A DNA stretch of 64,000 nt from positions 8,633,089 through 8,697,088 of the forward strand of contig NC_134431.1 in the NCBI RefSeq assembly GCF_030867145.1, written 5' to 3'. The stretch is from Opisthocomus hoazin (taxonomy: Eukaryota > Chordata > Aves > Opisthocomiformes > Opisthocomidae). The notes below the pieces were generated by a model. It did not search any database. It saw only the letters and a program-made list of their open reading frames with translations, and was not told the origin of the DNA. Position 1 is the first letter of the stretch. Each line of letters opens with the position of its first letter. Both the position numbers and the translations under genes were made by a program. Positions 13,014 through 28,799 of this stretch are shown in pieces.

Positions 13014-14348
13014 AGCATGAGTGTTGAGTGGATGGTATAAGCAGTTGCTTTTGGTCCTAGCTTGTCTATGGCATTTTAGATTATTTTGAGATAAATTACA
13101 GGATAGATGCAAAAATAATAGGGCTTATAATAATCTCTGTAGAAAATGATATAATATAAAGGAGAGGGGAGAAGGAAGAGGGGCATAGAATGAATAGTTT
13201 TTTGAGTCTTCAGTGGCAAAAGCCTCAACACTTCAGATAAATCTCTTAATTTCATTGATCAAATATGTCTCTAGCCTCTCACTAATTATTTTTTCTAATC
13301 GTATTAAACAATTTCTATATATTAGCTGAAGAAAGTTTGTTGCATGCTGGTCAAACTATGTTGTGGCTCTCTATTTTTATTTTTTTAAAAAAAGCACATT
13401 TACTGTAATTCAAGTCAGCATCTTTTCCTCTTGGTATGTAGTGAGTACTAGGCAATATTGTACAATATGTGTATGAACTAAAATAGGTTAGGTAGATTTA
13501 GTGGTTTGTAGCACTGGATCTTTTAATAACTATGTCTTTAAACGGACCGTAGGGAGCTCCAGGTACGTGTCAGACCTGGCAGCTGAGTAACAGGGCTTCT
13601 GTCTTCAGTTATGCCGAAAACTTTATATTGGTACTTAGTTTGGACATTATCTACCAGTAATAGCTAGTTAATCATGGTTTTCCTGTGTCCAAGAAGATGA
13701 ATGCAACATTTCTACAGTCTTTAATGGGGAGTGGGAGACTATATATGCCAAAAATATTCCCCCAGAAAGCTTTGTTTGGTGACTGTCTGTTGAAAAGCTC
13801 CGTTCCTGTATGCCTGGTGAACGCGATATGTGTCTCCATCCTACCCCTCCAAAAGCTCTGCAAGCTCAGCAATGGTCAGTGTGGTTGCAACAGGACTGCT
13901 TAGCACTGAGGACTATCTTCTGTATGTTTTTAATCATGCTAAAAAGTCAGGGTACAAAAAAAAGTTATACTTCTACTGATGTTATTTTTGTTAAGGTCTC
14001 AGATTCAGAAATTTGGAGGCAGTTTTAACAATCTGTTCTGTCCTGTTTTCTTACGCATTTTTTACGTGGTTGCTTGTAGTCCAGTGGTTCTCGTTGTTGT
14101 TTCTACTCTCTTCCAAGTCCTGTTTCTCCCCAGTGAGGGAACGTTGCAATCCCTGGCTGCCACACACAGCAAAGTCACGCGAACTGGCAAATGCGATGGT
14201 CTTCCTTCGTTAAGCAGACTCACAGGAGCCCTGCTGAGTGCCCACGGGGCGCAGAGCAAGGCCGGGAGAGCTACACGGTACCCTACGGTCTGATTTCTTG
14301 CTTCACTCATACCTGTGATTCCTGCACTGACCATGGCATATTACAGTT

Positions 14349-14380
14349 AAGAAAGAAGTCTTCTAAGAAAGAAGTCTTCT
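14349..14380. repeat. Perfect 16-bp tandem duplication
   Basis: Two exact adjacent copies of AAGAAAGAAGTCTTCT. Each copy contains the palindrome AGAAGTCTTCT, apart from its centre base. Confidence 0.9.
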
Positions 14381-14678
14381 AGCTATCCATTCAAGGCAAG
14401 TCTCAGGCTTGGAATAGCTTATTCTTATAAAGCCTGTCCTTCCCCCCCCGCCCCCCCCAAAAAAATTTGACTTGCTAGTTTCTGTCTAAGGTGACATGAT
14501 GTGACACTTGGGATTACCAGTGTGGTCATGTAACAAGTAGCAGCTTGCTAGAGTGATGAGCAGCTGAAAAGTAGACTTTGGTCCCCTTTGCAAGTCCCAA
14601 GTGAGGTTTTTCCTGTGTCTGAGTCTAGCTGTTAGTTATAGTCAGGGAGGGAGGGAGAGACAAAGAGCAGGAGACTTT

Positions 14679-14694
14679 AAAAAAAAAAAAAAAA
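14679..14694. repeat. Poly(A) run
   Basis: Sixteen A residues in the probable RIMS4 3' flank. Confidence 0.9.
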
Positions 14695-15755
14695 GCTTCA
14701 TAGTATTTTTGGTCTGAGCGCGATGATGAGGGGTGAGACTGAGGAGGGGTTCAGGGTTGATTCCCTGTGCCTTGTGCATGAAATACTACTTTTTAATAGT
14801 GACAGGAGGATTGTTTGCCAAAAATAAAATGGAGAGCCGGTCCTTAAATGTTACCTGCATTATTATTACCATGGAAAACAAAGAAATCCTGGTGCTGAGA
14901 GCATCCCTGAGAGCAAAAGGATCTCTCCCCAGTGGGAATCCCCTGCACACAGTGGGAGCAGAGCACCGAAACCATGTCTTGCGTGCAGCTTTGTCCTCTG
15001 TGGTCTGAGCAAAAAGCAGCCCTGACCGTGGTTAGTCCTGGTTTGTTCAGGCGAAAAAATGGGCTATTTTCCCCATCTCCTGGTGTTGCTTTCCCTTTGC
15101 CCCGACACAGCTGGGATGCCCCAGTGCCGACACAAGGTCCTTGCTCCGCAGTCGGACCCCTGGGTCCTCACCCCGCAGCCGAAGGCGCGTGGACGGGCTG
15201 GAGCAGCCCCTCGCACTGCGCGCCGGCGTTTGGGCCCACGGGCGGGGGGTGGCAGGTGACTTTATTGTTTAGCCAAGTACATCCCCACCTCTCGGCCGTG
15301 GCTCGTTTCAAAGAACATTGCAGAATTATTTGCTTTGAATGAAAAAATGTATTTATTGTTTCTAGCTACTGGATCCTTTATCAATGTACTGTTCTAAATT
15401 TGCAGGTCTTCTGGAGTACGAATATCACAAGTTCCTGTAAAGGAGCTATTTTTAAGATGTTGAGGCAGTTAACAGAATCTCAACCTAAGCATGTTTAGTA
15501 ACGTTTAGACAGCAAGACAACTTTTTTATGAAACTCATCTTAAGTTAGTTTATTACATGCTGTTGGTAATATTTTAAAACAGGAAAAATATTTTTCTTTA
15601 AAGACAAAATGATGTATGTTTTTTAACAGATAACATAATTTAGTGTTTTCAGAAATGTTTAATGTTCTTGGTATGAAGTTTACTCATTCTTTTGATTTCT
15701 ATGTTCCTTGTTACATTTTACCAAGTTTTTTTCCAAAAGAAAAGAGGCATATGTA

Positions 15756-15761
15756 AATAAA
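15756..15761 (+). terminator. Candidate RIMS4 polyadenylation signal (distal)
   Basis: AATAAA inside the AT-rich block about 4.4 kb after the stop. A long neuronal 3' UTR is plausible, but the downstream GT-rich element is weak, so use of this site is uncertain. Confidence 0.3.
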
Positions 15762-16319
15762 CGCCAGACAAGAGTCCTATAAGAAATTCTGTTCAAACGG
15801 GCCATAAAATTATTAGGAAATATTTGTTACTGTTCATTAACTCTCAGCTACTATTCAAGCCTTTGTTGAAAGAATTGATGTTGTATTTTCAAGATGAGAA
15901 CTACTTAGCTAGTTTTGTCATAATCCTGTACTCTGTATAAAAATCTTTTTATAAAGAAAGTCTAATAGGCTAACAAGCAATAATATATTCCATTTGGTGT
16001 GCACAGATTGTGACTTGCAGGCTGTAGTACATATTGTTGATACAGTTTATAATCGTCTTCAATCTCAATGCCATCACTTTTGAAAAAGCTCCATATTAAC
16101 TTTGATTGTAAAAAGCAAAGACTGGGCTGCGGCCTGGTGAGGTATATTTATCCTATAGACTTCTCTGTGAGTGTGTGTGCCCATCGACATGAAATCTCTC
16201 TTAGGTGGGGAATGGAACAGCTGTAGGTGACTTCATACTACAGAGGTAAAGCATAGCTTCAATATAAACTTCATGACTGTTTCGATCTCCCTGTTTTTCT
16301 TAGGCTATCTAGTATTTGT

Positions 16320-19300
16320 AACTCGATGAGAGCCGTTCCCACTGCCACTGTAGCCCTGATAAAGCAAAAAAGCCTTTGCGCTCTGGGGCCACGTGAGTTC
16401 TGCCTGACAGCTGCCTCCTTTCCTCCAGATACCAGGGCAAGCTAAAGGGAGTTTTTTTCTCGGAGCAGCAGATTGAGCTGCTCTTCTTTAAAGGCTTTGT
16501 GGGTTCTTCTGTCCATTTCGTGGACGGTATTTGTCCATTTCGTTAGAAAATTCCACCCAAGGCAGAGAGATTGCACCTTCGCGGAGGATCACAGGGGACT
16601 GGCGTGTAGAAGAGGAACAGGCTGCTCTGTGCCATTCCTCAGAAGTTAGCTAGTGCTGGGCTCATCTACAGATTTTTCCAAAGCGGCAGGATCAGGATAT
16701 TGGATTTTAAGCCAGCTCCATCATTGATGCAGTGCATAAAATAAAGCAGCTTCGAAACAGCATCCCAGTTGATTGCCTGTGGATTCCTCGCAGCATTTCC
16801 CTTAGGCAAAATCTTCGTGTTGTTCTCAAGGTCGCCAGCCCACTGCCCGTGCAGGCAGCAGGTCACTGGCCCGGGGGTGCTGGGAGCCCTGACGAACGAT
16901 GAAATAATTCACAATTTTTTTTGTGAAATGCTTTAAGAAGAGAGAGGTGTAAATGCAAAGTGCCATCGGTAGACAAGTCCAGGGCATACTGAGACCTGGA
17001 GCAAGCATCTAAAATGAAATTGCAGCTACCAAATTTGAGCCAAGCATTTAGAAGAGGTGATGATCAGTGAAAATCTGTTCATGTGTGCCCCAGTGCCCGC
17101 TGGCCCAGGCGTGTGTGTTTGTGGGTGTCCGTAGGTGCGCGTCTGTACCAATGGCTACAGGCACACAGCAACGCTTTGGAAGATGCCAGGTTCCTTTAGG
17201 GGGGCGAAGGCCCTCGGAGAGGGCTGGCTGGGTGTGCAGTCGGTGTCTTGTTCCCTCGTGTGAGCCCTTTGCCCACGCAGGGCCCAGCGCCCGGTGCGGT
17301 GGGACAGTCGTGAGACCTGGCGTGGCAGGGACGCAGAGTGGCACTCCTGCTGCACTGTCTGACGGTCTGCCTGGCCTCCCGGCGCGTGCCGCCAGCGTGG
17401 CCATTCCCCAGGGAGTCTCCACATGATTTGGTGTTCTCAAAATGTAGCTAATGAGTCTTAAACTCGCACTGCCAGATTCCTCTCTGCTCAAGGACCAACG
17501 TCCCCGTGAGCAAGCAGCCGCGCATCCGTCCCTGGCCCCAGCCGCTTGCCCGCGACAGCAGCACCAGACCCGCTCCTGGGAGCCTCGGGCTCTTCTCATG
17601 GTGTGGACACCCTCCTGCCCTCCCTTCCCTGCCACAGCTGCTCACAGCCTGCGGGAGAGGGACCGGGGAGAGGTTCTTGTAGCATTTGGTTCTTTGCACT
17701 TTAGCGGCTGAAACTGAGGAGGAGCCAGCACCAGCCCTTTACAGAGCACCAGCAAACGGAGGCTGCGACCTAACGATTTTCCCTTCGTGACTTTCCGGTA
17801 GCTACAATGGCAACCAAAGCTATGTTGATAAACCCCACTCTGCCAGGTCAGTAGATGGCCTTTGCATTTACCCCGTGCGCTGGGCACCTCGCGTGGGCTT
17901 CAGACATGCGTGGGAAGGGAAGGGCTTTGTCTTGCAGAGGGGCCGTGTGGGCGCAGGCAGCCCGTGGGCAGCAGTGAGCTCTGCTTGCAGGGCACTGATG
18001 GGGGCAGAAGCAACCTGAGGGAAGAGCCAAGGCACAGCTCCTGCTGAAGCTGTGCCCACAGGCTTTCCTGGAGCTGGGTTTTTGTCCTTGCTTGGGCACC
18101 GCAGACTGGGATAGCTGCCCGCTGGGGCTCCAGATCCCACTAAGCACCAGCCTGGGACTTTAAATCCTGGAGCTTTTTCCTTTTGGGCAGTTGTTCCTTA
18201 CCCAGTGCCGCTCACTGGGCTCTGCTTTGGTGATTCCATCTCTTCAACCTGGAGCTGGTTTTGGCTTTGTTTGGAGCAAGGAAGAGCGAGGTTTGGAGAG
18301 CCACTCCAAGGCGCGTTCCCCAGCCCCACGGCACTGGGTTTGCCTTCCTGCTGTGAGCCGCAGGCTGCTCCCTGCGAGGCTGGACAGGGCATCCCGGGGG
18401 TGCAGCACCTCACCCCCCCCAGCACTGCCGTGCCCTCACCCCACGTGAGATGCCCTCCCCATCCATGTTGGGATCTGGGGGTCTTCTGCAGGGCTCCGCA
18501 GCCCACGCAGGCGTGCCGTGCTGTGGAGACAGCCAGGAGAAGGCAGGGACAGGGAGGAGCTGTCTCCGTGCTGGCCAGGGAGAAGGGGAGCTCCCCGCGA
18601 GCTTTCCTCCAGGTTCCCTTTGCTTGTGCCTGCTGCTCCCTGTGTGGGTTCTCCCTTCCCTCTCGATACGAGGCCTTATTCCGACCCAGGGGGCTGAGGC
18701 TGCCCGCAGCATCTCTTGGCACCGAGATGTCCACCCCACGGGGAGCTGTGCCGCAGAGCTGGTCTCTGCTCGGGGATGGAGCCGGCACCCCAGCCCACCC
18801 ACACTCTCGCCTCCCTGCTGCCGGTGTGCCCCGGGGGCCTGGCCATGGTAGGGAAGTCTGCTTTCACGGGGTTAAAACTTTTTACTTCATTAATTACTCC
18901 ACGAAAACTGATAGCTTTGCAGGGGCACTAAACAGTTGCTACCTCTCCTCTTGCCTTTCCGTAGGAGTAGGGGCAGCTGATCTGCTCTTTTGGCCTCTGT
19001 AACCCTCTCCAAAACTTTTTGGAGGTTTTTAACATCATCTGGTGAGATGTGATCTCTGTGGAGCTGGAGGAACGCGGGCGATGGAGCTGGGCAGCCTGCT
19101 TGCCACCGTGGCGAGGCGCTTGCGAGGTGCGTGGGCTGCCTTGGGTGGAAGGCGGGACGCCATCCTGGCAGCGCTGGGGTGCCGCCGGCCGTGCGTCTGT
19201 GGTCGGGAGAGGATTCTGCTGTACTTTTTTCCTGTCTGTAGGTTTTATTCAGACAATATGTAACGATTGAGTGATTTACAATTCAGTGTTAAGCTAATGA

Positions 19301-22090
19301 AAACGTTGATAATGGTGATAATAAAACCTTCTTTTTTTTTTCCTACAGTGTGTTGGAGGTTTTTTGTGGAGTGTCTCTGCCCTCTGTTGCCACCACCATG
19401 ATCTTCAGCCTAAGATTTCAGCTGGCCCATCCCTTGTCCTTGGGCCTATAGAGAATGAGAGGAGCTCAGCCTGGTGTGTCCCAGCACCAGCCCAGGCTCC
19501 TTCCCAGTGCTCTCTATGGATGGGTGCTCTCTGAATCAACCCCAGTTTCAAACCTGCCCTTCCCTGTGCCATTTCCAGATGTAATTTGGCCGTGGGCATC
19601 TCCAGGCACTGCGCCAAGCTTGCTGCCAGCTTGTACTCTGCTCACTACCCCAGCCAAAAGCCTTCTGCCCTGCTGTTTTCTTCCCAAGACCCTTCGTGGT
19701 CAGCGCCGGCCTTTCAAGGTTGATTTTGACATCCTGGAGGTAAAGACGGTGCTGGCAGAAAAAACTACCCCTGGCCCTGGTTGCTGGGAGTACTGGGGGT
19801 CAGTGTGGGTGCAGGGGCAGTCTGGGGACCCTCAGGGGAGGGGACCGATGGGGGTTGTTGAGTGTGCAGCCACTGCCCAGTCCATGGCAGCCTTGAGTGG
19901 GGAGCCCTTGGTGGGGAGCCCTCGGGGCCTCTGGTGTGACGCTGGCTGTGGGGCTCTGCAGGAGCGGGGGGCGAGGACACGCAGCGTTCCCCGAGGAGCA
20001 CCTGCAAGCCCTTTTCCCATGGGAATTACAAGGGATCGCAGAGTCCCAGTTCACTGAGATTTTCTTAAAGGTTTTCTTATTTGCTTCCAAATCCCTCTGT
20101 GGGTCGTTGGGGCGGGAGCTAGGGGCAGGGCAGCTCCCCACCCAGCCACCCACCCGCCCCAGCTACAGCCCCGGGGGGAACAGGGGTGGAGGGAGGAGGA
20201 GGAGGAGGAGTTCTCGGTGGCGCAAGTGGCTGGGAGGTCGGGCAGCCCAGCCCGGCATGGCACCAGGGAATGAACGGTGTCTCCTCACCAGCCTCCAAAA
20301 GTGGCATGGGGCTCAGGCAGTCACGCAGTTCCCCAGCAGCGCTGCCTTGCAGCTCGGGCTGCACAAAAGCAGCAATAAAGCTGAGCAGGTGCCCTGGTCT
20401 CTGCACTGCCGGCTCCTTACCAGCTCCGTCCTCTGCCCAAGCCAGGCTCCACTGCGCAGGCATCGCGCTGCCAGCCCCGGTGCCTGTGCCGGGCTCTGCC
20501 TGTGCATCGTGGCATAGCAGGCTCTGGGGCCCGAGCACGGAGCTGCTGAGCACTGGCAGCCCTGCACTGCGTCCGGAGGGAGAGCGCAAGGTTGGCTCGG
20601 GCTCTGGACTGTGGTCGTTCTCCCACTCCTGGCTCCAGAAGAGGTGGGTGTCCCCAGAGCGATGCCATGCGGGCTCTGACTTGTGCAGGAATTGAAGAGC
20701 TGCTTCCTTCCATGAAAGCGGAAGGAGGGTGAGCGGTGCCGGCTCCATCCCGGGCACTCGGAGGGTGTCCCAGGTTCAGCATGGAAAGGGCGAGAGGTCT
20801 CCATCTGTGGCACGGCTCTGATGGCAAGGGCACCGCAGCACACCCAAGCCTTGGGCTGACAGCCTTGGTGAGGGCGGGAGGAGATGGGACACTGCAACAG
20901 CAGGCCTGAGCTGCTGGGATCGGCATGAAATGACATTTTTAAGCCTGTTTTACGTGCTCACAGCTTGCTTTCTCCCTTCTCCTCCCCCTTTCTATTTAAA
21001 CCAAGGCTGACACAGCTGGTCCAGATTTGGGGTGACTGGTGCAAAGCAATGCAGCTGCTGCGTGCCTGGGGGTGGACCAGGGTGTTCTGGTGGGGGGAGG
21101 CTCCTCTGGCTTGGGGCTGTGCTCCTGGCTCCATCACTGTCCCTTCCCTGCCCGCACGTGGGACGAGGGGATGGGCTGAGGCCAGGAAGGACCGAGTGTC
21201 TTGCAGGAGGGTCCTGCTGCCCAGGGGCAGGAAGGATGGATTGGCTGTGGCCATGTCGCACCTCAAGAGCGGTGTAAAGTCCTACCTCTGCCTCCAGTGG
21301 GGTGGAGGAGCTGGCAGGGAGCCGGCAGCCGTGCCAGAGAGCATCCCCCCAAACAAAGGAACCCCCCTCAGCCGCCCCGGCAGCGCAGCAGCCCCGCTGC
21401 AGACCTGCCCTGCCAGCACTGCTCTGCTCTCCTGTCAGCCCACCCCAGCAATCCGAGCTCCGGCCCATCCCTGCGCTTGCCTGTCTCGAAGCCCAAATCT
21501 CTGCCATTCTAGAGACCAGAACGAGAAAGTCCCGGTTGTAACGATTTGGGGTGACATCAAAGGCCAAAGCTGCCTCCAGGGAAGCCCAGGCACCAGGAAA
21601 GGTTGGAAACGTGAAGGTCACCGGCCAGGGAGGGTGGAGGAGCCTAGGGTATCCCTGTGCAGGGGCAAAGACACCATCCCATGATGGGCAACGCGACCCA
21701 GCTGCTTCCCAGCTCTGGGACAGCCACTCCACCTCCCTCCGATGCCCAAACATCCCAGCAAACATCCATAGGGATAACATCCCTGGATGCAAACACTTCC
21801 CACACCCCGTGGTGGGGGAGCCAGCCCTCGCCTGCCCCTGCAGCCGGGCAGGGCTGGGGCTTGGGGCTCGGAGACATCCCTCTGCTCCCCCTCACCACAA
21901 ATAACTGACCACTGCCAGCTGGATTCACCTTTTATTAAACTGCCCAGAACAAAAGAGAGGAGAGAGCAAAGCCTGCCCTGAGGCCCTCCCAACGCTGGCG
22001 CTCTGCATGCCTTCCCCACTGGGAAAAGGGGATTTTCCTCCAGGAAAACCCCATCAAAGGGTCTTTTAGATAAAACTTTAGTGAAAATAC
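16320..22090. other. Intergenic region between convergent RIMS4 and KCNK15
   Basis: The sequence returns to GC-rich composition after the AT-rich block. Several open frames of 200-270 codons exist on both strands (for example 18205-19002 and 20992-21792). They overlap each other in several frames, have low-complexity Pro/Ala/Gly/Arg/Ser composition and show no recognisable domain or splice context. I see no supportable gene here. Confidence 0.6.
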
Positions 22091-22093
22091 CCC

Positions 22094-22099
22094 TTTATT
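22094..22099 (-). terminator. Candidate KCNK15 polyadenylation signal
   Basis: TTTATT on the plus strand, that is AATAAA on the minus strand, about 1.14 kb after the KCNK15 stop. A second one lies at 21931-21936. Either would give a reasonable 3' UTR; transcript ends would decide. Confidence 0.4.
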
Positions 22100-23238
22100 G
22101 GGGACAAAAAAGTGAAACAGAGCTGGTGACGCTGTCAGAGCCCAGTCCTGTTTTCTTGCAGATGAGGCAGGATGGAGACGGGCCGTGTCGGGGGGCATCC
22201 CGCCCGGGGGCACGTGCCGAGACGGGCTCACCCCCCTCTGACAACCCCAGCAGCAAGGCCACGGGCTCACGGGGACTGGGAGGAGGCGAGGAGCAGGCAC
22301 GCTTGCTGGGCTGCCAGCTGGAGGAAAGGTGGTGGAGGGGTGATTTTAGCTACTGATCCAGTGAGTTGCGGGTGGTTTTTCTGGCTGAGGGAGGCTCTCC
22401 CTGGGGCTGTGCCCTTGGCGCAGTCTGGGCTCACCACAGAGGGGGGCTAGGGCTTGGCTGGAGGAGTTCAGCTTCCCCTGAGCTGGGACACTGCACCAGC
22501 AGCCAGCTCAGCCTGGGGACCTGCTGGCAGCAGGGTGAGGTGTGCTGGTGGGTAAGTGGGTGAGCGTATGGATCTCCAGCTTCCACAAGTGCTGAGCCAG
22601 CCCCAAGCCCGAGCGTAGACCCAGAGGGTTGGTCGTGGGCGATGCGGCGCGGTGGAGCTGTCTCCGTGTGCTGAGCGGCAGGACTGCAGCCCGTCCCCTC
22701 CTGCCCACCCACCAGCTGCAAACCTGCTGCGCGGCACCAACTTACCTGCACCCGGTCTCAGGGGAGAAGTTAAAGATCTCCAACCCTGCAGGGCTCACCA
22801 ACACGGGCTTTGCTTTTGGTATGCTCTCAGCAAGTGCAATCCAGCCTGTGTCGTGAGAGGAGCGTGCTGGCAGCAGCCACAGCCGAGGTTAGGCAGGGCA
22901 GGAGGGCAGCAATGCCTTTTGGGGAGCAGGGAGGTGGGAAAGCAAGCCTACAGCCTGCTGGATTCCACATCAGGCGCCTCTCGCCAGACCCAAATGCTCG
23001 AACCTACTTGGGAGGAAAAAGCAAAGAAAACTAACAACGTAATTCAGTGCCCGTGGAAAGGAATGATCATTTCTCAACGGGGTTTAAAGGCTCCTGCTGG
23101 ACCCTGCGTGCGGCTGGCTGCCAGCTGAGAGGGGAGAGGAGCCGAAGAAACGAGAGTGGTAAGAGGGACCTGACGTCTCTGTTCATAATTTATCACCATA
23201 GTAAGACTCGAGCACCGTGGACGGCTCGGCACGTGCTC

Positions 23239-28381
<5,143 letters not shown>

Positions 28382-28624
28382 TCACACGGGTCTCCTGAGC
28401 TTTTGTTTCACCGGATGTTTCACTGTCCAAAGTGGCAAGGTGCGTCTCCGAGCTGTCTCTCGTGGGACGTGGGATCTCTGCGACAAAGAAACCCTCCTGC
28501 TTCTGACCGGGAATAAAACCAACGAGGGGAACAAACCAGCGGGCAGGCTGAGGGCCCGCTTCACCCGTCCCGCTGGGGAGGACACGGCGCTTTGGGCTTT
28601 TGTCGCAGCGAAGGAGGTTTGAGC

Positions 28625-28795
28625 TGGGCCTGAGAAAAACTTCACCGTGAAAACAGTGAAGCGCTGGAACAGACTGCACGGGGAGATGGTGGCAGCCCCG
28701 TCACCGGGGGAGTTTAAAAATAAGCTGAGCAGATGTCTGGGCGTCTGCTGACAGCGCTCTGGGAGCAGCCAGCGCTCCCCTGGAGCAGGGCATGG
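28625..28795 (+). mobile_element. Decayed CR1 LINE fragment
   Basis: GAAAAACTTCACCGTGAAAA, then CAGTGAAGCGCTGGAACAGA, then GAGTTTAAAAATAAGCTGAG match the layout of the CR1 3' region: a block like 'aagaacttctttactgtgag', then 'gcactggaacaggctgcccag', then 'tattcaaaacccgcctggac'. No coding potential remains. Boundaries are approximate. Confidence 0.65.
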
Positions 28796-28799
28796 CCCG

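Larger units (their letters stand above)
11400..16320 (+). other. RIMS4: Probable RIMS4 3' UTR and downstream flank
   Basis: No convincing coding sequence was seen after the RIMS4 stop. The stretch becomes AT-rich in two blocks (about 13080-13550 and 15330-16120) that stand out from the GC-rich surroundings and carry AATAAA signals at 13008 and 15756. Long AT-rich 3' UTRs are common in neuronal genes, so I infer that most of this is UTR. The true cleavage site cannot be fixed without transcript data. Confidence 0.45.

Noticed and set aside
18205-21792. Several open frames of 200-270 codons on both strands between RIMS4 and KCNK15.
   Set aside because: They overlap one another in several frames and lack domains, splice signals or a coding-like composition.
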